This document shows positions 6,949 to 14,588 of a stretch of DNA of 35,657 nt, piece by piece. The notes under the pieces are model-generated. The model did no database searches, was not told the DNA's origin, and saw only the letters and a list, made by a program, of their open reading frames with translations. The stretch covers positions 1 to 35,657 of the forward strand of contig DVIP01000062.1 in the NCBI GenBank assembly GCA_018711225.1, written 5' to 3'. Numbering within the stretch: position 1 is the first letter of the stretch; each line of letters begins with the position of its first letter. This DNA is from Candidatus Cryptobacteroides intestinipullorum (GTDB lineage: Bacteria > Bacteroidota > Bacteroidia > Bacteroidales > UBA932). A program made the translations under genes and the position numbers.

Positions 6949-7754
6949 TTCCAGAATTTATAAAAATGATGCACCGGACCGTGGCCGTGACCTATCCTGT
7001 AGTCTGCCCCTGCCTCTATCGCCCCTGCTATGTATTCTTTGGCATTACGCACGGCGTTATCCAGACTGAAGTCTCGGGCCAGAAACGATGCCACCGCCGA
7101 CGACAGGGTACATCCTGTACCGTGTGTGTTCTGTGTATTGACCCTCCTGGACTTCAGCTCGGCCAGAGTTCCGGTCTCGGCATTATAGAACACATCCGTA
7201 AGCTCTTCGTCAGAAAGATGCCCGGCTTTCAGCAGCACAGACACATTTCCATTCTGCGAAAGCCTGCGTGCACATTCCGGCAGTTCCGACTGGAAAGAAA
7301 TCTTCTCCCCGAGCAGTATCTCGGCTTCCGGAATATTGGGTGTAATGACCCTCGCATACGGTACAAGCACCGATTTCAGGGTATCTACGGCATCGGCCTG
7401 CAGAAGCGGGTCTCCTGACGTAGCCACCATCACGGGATCAAGAACTATATTCCGGATATCATACCCGGAAAGCGTGTCTTTCACCGCAATTATCAGTTCA
7501 GCCGAATGAAGCATGCCTATTTTCACGGCATCGGCACCCAGATCATCGAGCACTGAACGGATCTGTCCTGCCACGAAATCCACCGGTATCGGGAATACTC
7601 CCGTGACTCCTGCCGTATTCTCATCCACCACCGCCACTACGGCCGTGGCGCCATAACATCCGCAGGCGGAAAATGTCTTCAGGTCAGCCTGAAGCCCGGC
7701 ACCGCCGCTCGGATCGCTTCCCGCTATCGAAAGGGCAACCTTGTATTTTTTCAT
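6945..7754 (-). CDS. thiD: Hydroxymethylpyrimidine/phosphomethylpyrimidine kinase
   Basis: A 269-residue ribokinase-fold enzyme phosphorylating HMP and HMP-phosphate on the pyrimidine branch of thiamine synthesis. Seen motifs are ALSIAGSDPSGGAGLQADLK (N-terminus), VLDPVMVATSGDPLL, and the anion-hole NTHGTGCTLSSAVASFLARG-like stretch (NTHGTGCTLSSAVASFLA here). I chose the ATG at 7754 because it overlaps the tenA stop as ATGA; starting further upstream would add a non-homologous leader. The stop overlaps the HAD gene start in the same way. Clustering with tenA supports salvage of degraded thiamine. Confidence 0.92.
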   Translation of the reverse strand: MKKYKVALSIAGSDPSGGAGLQADLKTFSACGCYGATAVVAVVDENTAGVTGVFPIPVDFVAGQIRSVLDDLGADAVKIGMLHSAELIIAVKDTLSGYDIRNIVLDPVMVATSGDPLLQADAVDTLKSVLVPYARVITPNIPEAEILLGEKISFQSELPECARRLSQNGNVSVLLKAGHLSDEELTDVFYNAETGTLAELKSRRVNTQNTHGTGCTLSSAVASFLARDFSLDNAVRNAKEYIAGAIEAGADYRIGHGHGPVHHFYKFWK

Positions 7755-8395
7755 ATCTCCCATTTTTCCATCTTGTACGCACTGTCCCAGAACATCCATT
7801 CCAGTCTGACCCCTGTGACAAAAGCTTCTGTCATTTCCTCCCTGAGCGAATCCCGCACCCCTTCCGCATAACTGTCACACAGCTCCACAAGACTGTCCGA
7901 AGGAGCTTCGAAGCCGGAACCGGCATAGACCTCTATCCACTGCCGGTAAGGATTGTCCTGAAGTACGGCCGTACTGTAAATATGCCTGCCAGTCCTGGCA
8001 TATACCGCAAAGCACGGGAGCACCGATGCCAGAGCCACTTCAAGAGGGGCTGCCGATACCTGCCTCCACAGATGCGACGAACACAGGAGACAGGTCGGAG
8101 AAGCCTCCGTCCTCCTGCGGTCCGACAGATAGCGCTCGTGGAGTTCCTGTTCGGAATCCAGATTTGAAGTAGCGTACTCCAGGAATTTTCCGGTGATCTG
8201 CGGATTTCCGAATCTCGAGGCCAGCAATGCCATTGCCCTGGTATATTCTTCCAGATACAGAGCGTCCTGCCGTATATAATACATGAACTTCTCTTCCGGA
8301 AGCGAACCTGAAGCAAGTCCGAGCACGAAAGGATGCGTGATAATCTTCTCGAAAACAGGTCCGGCCTTTTCCCAGGCCGTTTCACTCCATTTCAT
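7751..8395 (-). CDS. tenA: TenA-family thiaminase II / aminopyrimidine aminohydrolase
   Basis: A 214-residue all-helical TenA protein that hydrolyses aminopyrimidine breakdown products of thiamine to HMP. Family features seen are the HPFVLGLASGSLPEEKFMYYI opening (HPFVLGLASG, then EEKFMYYIRQD), the mid-protein ALASVLPCFAVYARTG segment that carries the active-site Cys of the TenA_C class, and the C-terminal EWMFWDSAYKMEKW motif. The ATG at 8395 has an excellent GGAGGG ribosome site 8 nt upstream, rare in this window; the in-frame ATG at 8443 is less likely. It is translationally coupled to thiD. No TPP riboswitch is recognisable in the 51 nt upstream. Confidence 0.9.
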   Translation of the reverse strand: MKWSETAWEKAGPVFEKIITHPFVLGLASGSLPEEKFMYYIRQDALYLEEYTRAMALLASRFGNPQITGKFLEYATSNLDSEQELHERYLSDRRRTEASPTCLLCSSHLWRQVSAAPLEVALASVLPCFAVYARTGRHIYSTAVLQDNPYRQWIEVYAGSGFEAPSDSLVELCDSYAEGVRDSLREEMTEAFVTGVRLEWMFWDSAYKMEKWEI

Positions 8396-8446
8396 ATTCT
8401 GCCCTCCGGAAAGATGTCCCGAAACCGTGACCGGTATAAACAAATA

Positions 8447-9148
8447 TCAGAGTTTGATGCCGCAGATAGCCACATAATCTCCCCTGTCACATCCCGGAAC
8501 CGGTTCTTCCCGATCCTTGCCGGAATACAGAGGATGTCTCGTAAGCGTCTGGGCATATTCGAAATGACCGAAACCGGCTCTCCGCATGGCCTCAACCTTT
8601 TCGGCAGTGGTACGCCAGCATGCCTTGGTCACCAGTTCGATCGGATAAGGGTCCTTCGGCTGCACGCCTTCAAGCAGGGGATGATCCCATGTCCCGAGGG
8701 TCTTGGCCAGATTGTACAGAAGTCCGTAGGAACTCTCTTTCGGTATGTCTATAAGTATGACCTTACCACCCTCCCTGAGCGAATCACGGCTATTGGCAAG
8801 AGCCTTGTCAAGGTCAGTTATATAACCGGGACAGCCGTTGTACAATATCGTGTCGTAAGTGCCCGGGGCAGCCACATAGTCTTCCGCTGTCGCTATCTCG
8901 ACCGTCATCCCCCTGGCCACGGCGATTTCAGCCATATCCGAAGAAGGCTCCACACCGTACCTTATGTCTATCCCGTAGTCGGCACGCAATATCTGCTCGA
9001 AAAGACCGCTGCCGCAGCCTACAGAAAGGATTTTCTCCCCGCTTCTCAGAAAATAGGCCACCAGAGCCGCTTCCGAATAAAGCACATTCCTGTTTTCCAT
9101 AAACCAGGAATCATATTTCTCGGCATAACTGTCAAATCCGCTCTCCAT
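8447..9148 (-). CDS. Class I SAM-dependent methyltransferase, substrate unknown
   Basis: A 233-residue Rossmann-fold methyltransferase. Motif I is ILSVGCGSGLFEQ, the acidic end of strand 2 is in RYGVEPSSDM, and a post-I TILYNGCPGYI and LREGGKVILIDIP region follow. The C-terminal ~80 residues are helical. I chose the ATG at 9148 because GGAGGGG lies 6 nt upstream; an earlier ATG at 9163 would put that site inside the gene. It sits between prfA and tenA. It is not PrmC, the usual release-factor methyltransferase partner of prfA, because no NPPY motif is visible. A small-molecule acceptor is likely. Confidence 0.75.
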   Translation of the reverse strand: MESGFDSYAEKYDSWFMENRNVLYSEAALVAYFLRSGEKILSVGCGSGLFEQILRADYGIDIRYGVEPSSDMAEIAVARGMTVEIATAEDYVAAPGTYDTILYNGCPGYITDLDKALANSRDSLREGGKVILIDIPKESSYGLLYNLAKTLGTWDHPLLEGVQPKDPYPIELVTKACWRTTAEKVEAMRRAGFGHFEYAQTLTRHPLYSGKDREEPVPGCDRGDYVAICGIKL

Positions 9149-9165
9149 AACAGTCCCCTCCATGT

Positions 9166-10251
9166 TTATTCTGCAGCTGCCTTGAGACGCTCGGCATTCT
9201 CGGCGACCTGAAGCTGGTCTATCACTTCCTGAATCTCCCCGTCCATGAATACCGGAAGATTGTACATCGTATAGTTTATCCTGTGGTCAGTCACGCGGGA
9301 CTGAGGATAATTGTATGTACGGATTTTGGCAGAGCGGTCGCCGGTAGACACCATCGTCTTGCGCTTCGCCGAAATCTCATTCAGATATTTTTCGTATTCC
9401 ATATTGTAGAGTCTGGTACGGAGTTCGGCAAGGGCCTTGTCGAAATTCTTCAACTGGGATTTCTCGTCCTGGCACTGTACCACTATCCCCGAAGGTATGT
9501 GTGTAAGCCTGATGGCAGAATAAGTCGTGTTCACGGACTGTCCGCCAGGACCTGAAGAACAGAAGGTATCCTTACGTATATCGTTCATGTTCAGTTCAAC
9601 ATCAAACTCGTCAGCTTCAGGCAGCACAGCCACAGAAGCAGCCGAAGTATGCACCCGGCCCTGTGTCTCGGTCTGCGGCACACGCTGCACACGGTGCACT
9701 CCCGACTCGTACTTGAGGGTTCCGTACACATGGTCTCCGGAAATCTTGCATACGATTTCCTTGAATCCGCCGGCCGCACCTTCGGACTGGTTCGTCACTT
9801 CCAGTTTCCAGCCCTTCTTCTCGGCATATTTCGAATACATCCTGAACAGATCGCCCGCGAATATTGCGGCCTCGTCTCCGCCAGTACCGCCACGGATTTC
9901 CAGAATGGCATTCTTGCTGTCCTGCGGGTCGGCCGGAATAAGGAGAAGCTTTATATTCTCTTCGGCTGCCGGTATCTTCTGCTCGATTTCGGCTATTTCC
10001 TCCTTCGCCATTTCCCTCAGTTCTTCGTCTTTTTCGTTCGAAAGGATTTCCTTGGCCGATTCATACTCTTCAATCATTCTCTTGTATTCAGTCCCGGCCT
10101 TGATGATAGGCGCCAGCTCCTTGTACTCCTTATTCAGCTGGACATATTTCTTCATGTCCGAAATCACTTCCGGATCAGAAAGCTGTCTTTGCAGGGAGTC
10201 ATATTTTTCCTGAAGGCCCAATACCTTCTCTATCAATGTATTTTCTGCCAT
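9166..10251 (-). CDS. prfA: Peptide chain release factor 1
   Basis: A 361-residue class I release factor reading UAA and UAG stop codons. The GGQ hydrolysis motif is at 236-238 in [12 protein letters not shown], and the RF1-type anticodon-like tripeptide is PQT (192-194) in [14 protein letters not shown], as opposed to SPF in RF2. Length and N-terminal coiled-coil region are standard. Its stop is 17 nt from the methyltransferase start, so they may share a transcript. A perfect 14-bp palindrome lies about 55 nt upstream of its start (10306-10319). Confidence 0.95.
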   Translation of the reverse strand: MAENTLIEKVLGLQEKYDSLQRQLSDPEVISDMKKYVQLNKEYKELAPIIKAGTEYKRMIEEYESAKEILSNEKDEELREMAKEEIAEIEQKIPAAEENIKLLLIPADPQDSKNAILEIRGGTGGDEAAIFAGDLFRMYSKYAEKKGWKLEVTNQSEGAAGGFKEIVCKISGDHVYGTLKYESGVHRVQRVPQTETQGRVHTSAASVAVLPEADEFDVELNMNDIRKDTFCSSGPGGQSVNTTYSAIRLTHIPSGIVVQCQDEKSQLKNFDKALAELRTRLYNMEYEKYLNEISAKRKTMVSTGDRSAKIRTYNYPQSRVTDHRINYTMYNLPVFMDGEIQEVIDQLQVAENAERLKAAAE

Positions 10252-10305
10252 ATAACAATATATTCAATATCAATTTTCGAATCAATATATTCCCAGGGTA
10301 ATCCG

Positions 10306-10319
10306 GCATGACGTCATGC
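10306..10319. repeat. Perfect 14-bp palindrome upstream of prfA
   Basis: GCATGACGTCATGC is a perfect palindrome without a loop, in the 88-nt gap between the acyltransferase stop and the prfA start. With no loop or T-run it is better read as a protein-binding site than a terminator. No regulator can be assigned. Confidence 0.35.
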
Positions 10320-10339
10320 AGCAAGACAACCGGCCCCCT

Positions 10340-11458
10340 CTAAAGAGCCTTCACATAACACCTGCGGCGCATATACAGTTCATGCTCGTATTTCTCCCAG
10401 ACAAAGGAGGCCGAATTGGTGTCAATCTGAGGATTGGTAATGGCCCACTTGACTCCGGCTTCGCGGTATTTTCTGGCCATAATATTATGGTATACCGCCG
10501 ACACGCCCGTATTCTGCCATTTCGGGGCGGCTCCGTTTATCATCAGGTCAATGGTGTCGAACTTCTTCAGCGCTTTCAGGAAATGAATCCACCCGAACGG
10601 AAACATGGAGCCTTTGGCCTTCTGGAGCGCCCTGGACAATGACGGGAAGGAGATTCCGAATGCGGCGATTTCCCTGTTCTCGTCCATAAGGAAGCAGCAG
10701 AGCCTCTTGTCCAGAAAACCGAGAGTCTGCTCGGCCTCGTCGGCTATCTCGGCATCAGTGAACGGGATGAAGTTGTATACGTTTTCCGAAAAGCTTTCAT
10801 TATATATCCTGAAAAATTCCCTTACCAGGGAGTTGTCTTTCTTCAGGGCGTCGATGTCCCCTTCCACCAGTTTGTAGCGGGACATGAGACGGTCAGCCAC
10901 AGCCACCATCTTGTCAGGAAGCTGCTGGTCCGCCTTCAGCCTGTACTGTACCCAGTCACATTCCTTCACATAGCCGAGAGCCGTGACCAGATCGTTGTAG
11001 TACGGATAATTGTAAAGGCAGTTGAACGGAGGCACATTCTCATAGCCCTCCACCAGCATGCCCTGCTTACCCATGGTATTGTAATACAGCGGGCCGTGGA
11101 CTTCATTCATGCCGTTTTCCCTCGCCCAGTTTTCGGCAGTCCCGAGAAGAAGGCGGGCCACCTCGATGTCATTCACGGTATCGAACCAGCCGAAACGCAC
11201 TCTTTTTTTCCCGTATCTTTCATTGTATCTGGGATTTATCATGCCGCAAATCCGTCCTGCCACCTTTTTCCCGTCAGTAACCATCCACATCTTATGCGTA
11301 CAGTATTCCAGTGAAGGAGCTGCCGTAAGGGATTTTTTCTGGTCGGAGAAAAGGGCCGGAACATATTGCGGGCAATCCTTGTACAGTTCGTTCGGGAAAT
11401 CAATAAACCTCTTCAAGTCCCTGGAAGAAGTCACCTCAACTACCTTGTAATCAGCCAT
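10340..11458 (-). CDS. YghO/BcerS-like N-acyltransferase (candidate bacterial ceramide synthase)
   Basis: A 372-residue soluble protein. The opening, with FIDFPNELYKDCPQYVPALF and FSDQKKSLTAAPSLEYC-like text, and the central GPLYYNTMGKQGMLVEGYE and FNCLYNYPYYND are those of the YghO family as I remember it, a GNAT-fold group sometimes mislabelled GTP cyclohydrolase. The Caulobacter ceramide synthase BcerS belongs to this family, and sphingolipids are made by many Bacteroidales, so N-acylation of a long-chain base is a reasonable role. That function is inference: no serine palmitoyltransferase or other sphingolipid gene is in the window. A possible -7 box (reverse TAATTTTG, 11503-11510) lies upstream. 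Confidence 0.6.
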   Translation of the reverse strand: MADYKVVEVTSSRDLKRFIDFPNELYKDCPQYVPALFSDQKKSLTAAPSLEYCTHKMWMVTDGKKVAGRICGMINPRYNERYGKKRVRFGWFDTVNDIEVARLLLGTAENWARENGMNEVHGPLYYNTMGKQGMLVEGYENVPPFNCLYNYPYYNDLVTALGYVKECDWVQYRLKADQQLPDKMVAVADRLMSRYKLVEGDIDALKKDNSLVREFFRIYNESFSENVYNFIPFTDAEIADEAEQTLGFLDKRLCCFLMDENREIAAFGISFPSLSRALQKAKGSMFPFGWIHFLKALKKFDTIDLMINGAAPKWQNTGVSAVYHNIMARKYREAGVKWAITNPQIDTNSASFVWEKYEHELYMRRRCYVKAL

Positions 11459-11576
11459 AAAGCAAATTCTAACTTATCGTCTGACGACGGATTTACCATA
11501 TTCAAAATTACATGAACCGTCTGCATCCGGGATTCTGGCTCAATCCTGAAAATGCGTGCCAGACAGGTTCCACAAT

Positions 11577-11645
11577 CCTGCAAAGATAATGAGAAGGCGA
11601 GAGCAATGCAAGTTTACTTGCAATTGCCGGGGCACCTCGGCATAA
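11577..11645. repeat. Structured intergenic repeat with 11-bp hairpin
   Basis: The 220-bp gap 11459-11678 holds no gene. Within it, CTGCAAAGATAATG leads into a hairpin whose arms GCAATGCAAGT (11603-11613) and ACTTGCAATTGC (11616-11627) pair with one bulged base around a TT loop, followed by GCCGGGGCACCTCGGC. The layout GCAAAGATA...GCGAGAGCAATGCAAG...CTTGC...GCC recalls, from memory, a repeat scattered in many Bacteroidales genomes. It lies just past the end of tcdA and upstream of the acyltransferase gene. Confidence 0.5.
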
Positions 11646-11678
11646 ACGGGAAGTCAGCCATGACAAAAAGCAGGGACG

Positions 11679-12446
11679 TCATAATCCCAGGAGTGTCTCC
11701 AGGGCCACCTGGGCGCATGCACAGCCGAAGACTGCAGGCATATACGAAATGGTCCCGGCATTTGACTTCTTGTTCTGCTCGTCACATGCCACGAAGGCAT
11801 TCCTGTCCGGCAGTTCTTCCGAAAATACGGTCTTGAGACCCTTCCTTATCCCCATACGCCTGAGCCTCTTGCGGACTACGAAAGCAAGCGGGCAGTTGAA
11901 AGTCTTGGAAATGTCCGCTATCCTGATCCGGGTCACATCCATTTTTGCACCTGCACCCATTGACGAAACCATGGGAATATTGTTTTTAATGCAATACTCG
12001 ATGAGTGCAAGCTTGGGAGCGACTGTGTCGATGGCGTCGACGACGAAATCCGGCCGCTCATTTCCCAAAGTTCCTGCGACATTTCCGGCATCCAGATATT
12101 CATTCCTGACGGTCAGGACAATATCCGGGTTTATGTCTTTCAGCCGTTCCGCAAGCACCTCGCATTTCGGCCTTCCCACGGTAGAGTCAAGTGCCAGAAG
12201 CTGTCTGTTCTTGTTGGTGACGGATACGGTGTCGCTGTCTATCAGGACCATTTTCCCGACACCTGCCCTGGCTATCATTTCAGCGGCAAAGGCGCCGACA
12301 CCTCCTGTCCCGACTACGGTGACAGAGGCACATGCCAGCCTGTCCAGTCCGTCCTTGCCTACCAGAAGTCCGGTCCTCTCCCTCCAGTCCTGCCGGGAAT
12401 CCGCCTGCTGTCCTGCAGACACACTGTCATCCATGACTGTTTCCAT
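11679..12446 (-). CDS. tcdA: tRNA threonylcarbamoyladenosine dehydratase (ThiF/E1-like)
   Basis: A 255-residue E1-like adenylating enzyme, probably the TcdA/CsdL type that cyclises t6A37 in tRNA using ATP. The nucleotide-binding loop VTVVGTGGVGAFAAEMIARAG, the DSDTVSVTNKNRQ strand with the catalytic Asn-Arg-Gln, the DAIDTVAPKLALIEYC and the SSMGAGAKMDVTRI segments all match that subfamily. The usual RxxTGLLVG-type opening is present (RERTGLLVGKDGLDRL). I chose the ATG at 12446, which shares one base with the mazG stop (TGATG) and has AGGGG upstream. Other ThiF-like activators are less likely because no MoaD/ThiS partner or CxxC zinc pair is seen. Confidence 0.82.
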   Translation of the reverse strand: METVMDDSVSAGQQADSRQDWRERTGLLVGKDGLDRLACASVTVVGTGGVGAFAAEMIARAGVGKMVLIDSDTVSVTNKNRQLLALDSTVGRPKCEVLAERLKDINPDIVLTVRNEYLDAGNVAGTLGNERPDFVVDAIDTVAPKLALIEYCIKNNIPMVSSMGAGAKMDVTRIRIADISKTFNCPLAFVVRKRLRRMGIRKGLKTVFSEELPDRNAFVACDEQNKKSNAGTISYMPAVFGCACAQVALETLLGL

Positions 12447-13264
12447 CACAGCCCCTTGTTCTTGGCCTCGTCCCAGATGGCATCCATCTCCGCGAGGCTC
12501 ATGTCTTTCAGATTCCTGCCCTGCCTTATGGTATGCTCTTCCAGGTAGGTGAATCTCTGCCTGAACTTGTGGCAAGTGCGCTCCAGAGCCGTATCAGGAT
12601 TCAGCCCGTAAAGTCTGGCGGCATTCACTATGGCGAAAAGGTAGTCTCCCAGTTCTCCTTCCGCCCTCTCTCTGGCAGCCTTCTGTCCGGCTTCGTCACC
12701 GGCATCTTCCATGGCCTGCAGTTCGGCCCTGAATTCGCCGAGTTCTTCCGAAACCTTGTCCCATACCTGATCCTTCTCTTCCCAGTCAAAACCTACCCCG
12801 CGTGCCTTGTCCTGCATCCTGTATGCCTTCAGAAGCGGCGGCAGGGTCTCCGGGACCCCTGAAAGGACCCGCTTGTTCCCGTCCTTTTCCTTCAGTTTAA
12901 GCTGTTCCCAGTTCTTCACCACTTCCGCAGCATCGGCTACCTGTGTCGTGGAAAAAACATGAGGATGACGGTATATAAGTTTGTCACACAGATGGTTTAT
13001 CACATCCACTATATCGTATGTCCCGTTCTCCTCCCCTATTTTGGAATAAAAAAGGACATGAAGGAGGACATCCCCCAGCTCTTTGGATATATTCGCATCA
13101 TCCTTTTTCAGTATGGCGTCGCTGAGTTCGTACGTCTCTTCTATTGTCTGCGGTCTGAGCGATTCCGTGGTCTGCGCCCTGTCCCACGGACATTTGACCC
13201 TGAGTTCGTCCAGAATATCCAGTATCCTGCCGAATGCCTCGAGTTTTTCCTGTCTGCTTTTCAT
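12446..13264 (-). CDS. mazG: Nucleoside triphosphate pyrophosphohydrolase
   Basis: A 272-residue two-domain MazG, which hydrolyses NTPs to NMP and pyrophosphate as house-cleaning. The first domain has CPWDRAQTTESLRPQTIEE and the metal-binding EETYEL...KELGDVLLHVLFYS pattern (EExxE then ExxD). The second repeats it in degenerate form: EKDQVWDKVSEELGEF...EGELGDYLFAIVNAARL. Both domains are expected in the E. coli-type enzyme. It is the first gene of a mazG-tcdA pair with overlapping stop and start, transcribed from a promoter that lies within the hairpin at 13283-13309. Confidence 0.92.
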   Translation of the reverse strand: MKSRQEKLEAFGRILDILDELRVKCPWDRAQTTESLRPQTIEETYELSDAILKKDDANISKELGDVLLHVLFYSKIGEENGTYDIVDVINHLCDKLIYRHPHVFSTTQVADAAEVVKNWEQLKLKEKDGNKRVLSGVPETLPPLLKAYRMQDKARGVGFDWEEKDQVWDKVSEELGEFRAELQAMEDAGDEAGQKAARERAEGELGDYLFAIVNAARLYGLNPDTALERTCHKFRQRFTYLEEHTIRQGRNLKDMSLAEMDAIWDEAKNKGL

Positions 13265-13282
13265 CGTTCGGTATTTAAAGAT

Positions 13283-13309
13283 GACCGCAAAATTAGCAAT
13301 TTTGCGGTC
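13283..13309 (-). promoter_or_regulatory. Perfect 12-bp-stem hairpin overlapping the mazG -7 box
   Basis: GACCGCAAAATT (13283-13294), loop AGC, AATTTTGCGGTC (13298-13309) form a perfect hairpin in the gap between murT and mazG. On the minus strand it contains TAATTTTG (13295-13288), a -7 match, with a GTTG -33-like box at 13320-13317 (21-nt spacer). It could end the upstream murT transcript, serve as an operator over the mazG promoter, or both. No long T-run follows it. Confidence 0.55.
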
Positions 13310-13364
13310 AGTCCGGCAACAAATGCCTGAATTTTCAAGATCCTGCGGTTCCGGAAACGGAATA

Positions 13365-14588
13365 TCACCTGCGCGGGGAGACAGGTTTTTTCAGACGATA
13401 ACCGCAGTAAGCATAATACATGATGAAAAGGAAACACGGGATACCTATCCAGTACGCTGCCTGACTCCCGACCCAATCCTTCAGAAAACCATAGAGCAGA
13501 GACACTATGGAACCTCCGGCAATGCAGGCTACCAGTATGGATGAACCTGTCTTGGCGAATTTCCCAAGTCCGTCCAAAGCCAGAGGGAATATGGCAGGAT
13601 ACATGACAGAACAGCCGAATGTCACCACGGCCACGGCATATACCGACATCCGGGCGGGAAGCAGGACCACGAGAAGAGTCCCGGCCACTGCTATCCACGA
13701 ATGCAGGCGAAGGGCTGCACTCTGGCTCAGATATCCGGGAATCATGATGATGCCGAAGACATAGCCGGCCACCATGCCTATGCTCGGAATGAGCGCATAC
13801 TGTTCGGGATCGGAAAGCCCCAGGCTCACTGCATAGTCCACTGAACTGGCCATGGCGATGGTCTCTATGCCTACATACATGAACAGGGCGATACTCCCGA
13901 GAATCAGGTGCGGGAACTGCCAGATGGAAGTACGGCCGTCATCATACGCGCCCTCCAGGTCTTCCTCCTGTTCCCCGAACTTCATCTCTTTCAAAGGTGA
14001 CAGCCAGACGAAGATTCCCAGAATCACGAAGATGACAGCAAGGATATAGAAAGGGAATATGATGTCGGACAGGGACATCGAATCTATTGACTTGCCTATG
14101 AGCCAAGACAGGAAAAGCGGGGAGACAGGCCATGCCATGATGTTGCATATACCCATGATGCTTATCCGTCTGGCAGCGGACTCTATGGGGCCAAGATATG
14201 TGGCGTAAGGGTTGATCGCCGCCTGGAGTATCGTATTGGCCGTGCCGCATACGAAGGAAGCCAGGAGGAAAAGCGGAAGACTCCGGCATTGTGCCGAAGG
14301 CACGAACAGAAGGAATCCGGCAGCGAAGACGGCGAACGCCAGGACCATGGTCTTCCTGTATCCTATCCTGAGAATAAGCGATGTGGCCGGATAGCTGAAA
14401 ACGAAAAACGCCGCAAATGTAGCCGCAAGAATCATGTAAGACTGGCCGGAAGAGACTTTCAGAGCACTTTCAAGCAGGGGCACGATATAGCTGTTGATAC
14501 CCAGAGCGAATCCCACCACGAAGAACATCATCCCGATGATGACAAGGGGGATGACTATGCCGCCGTTTTTCCGGAGTTCCATGATCAT
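13365..14588 (-). CDS. murT: MFS sugar transporter, predicted N-acetylmuramic acid permease (MurT-type)
   Basis: A 407-residue major facilitator with about 12 membrane segments, of the FucP/NagP/GluP group: GMMFFVVGFALGINSYIVPL, RIGYRKTMVLAFAVFAAG, and TILQAAINPYATYLGP with ARRISIMGICNIMAW. In Tannerella forsythia a transporter of this kind, MurT, is encoded with MurK and MurQ for MurNAc uptake; the murK-like gene directly upstream here, overlapping as ATGA, and murQ in the same locus support that substrate. GlcNAc or a MurNAc-containing disaccharide are alternatives. The start is 14588 by overlap; an ATG at 14582 with AAGGA six nt upstream is equally plausible. Confidence 0.8.
   Translation of the reverse strand: MIMELRKNGGIVIPLVIIGMMFFVVGFALGINSYIVPLLESALKVSSGQSYMILAATFAAFFVFSYPATSLILRIGYRKTMVLAFAVFAAGFLLFVPSAQCRSLPLFLLASFVCGTANTILQAAINPYATYLGPIESAARRISIMGICNIMAWPVSPLFLSWLIGKSIDSMSLSDIIFPFYILAVIFVILGIFVWLSPLKEMKFGEQEEDLEGAYDDGRTSIWQFPHLILGSIALFMYVGIETIAMASSVDYAVSLGLSDPEQYALIPSIGMVAGYVFGIIMIPGYLSQSAALRLHSWIAVAGTLLVVLLPARMSVYAVAVVTFGCSVMYPAIFPLALDGLGKFAKTGSSILVACIAGGSIVSLLYGFLKDWVGSQAAYWIGIPCFLFIMYYAYCGYRLKKPVSPRR

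Noticed and set aside
8396..8446. TPP riboswitch ahead of tenA
   Set aside because: The gap is only 51 nt and lacks the CTGAGA and ACCTGATCTGG-type conserved elements.
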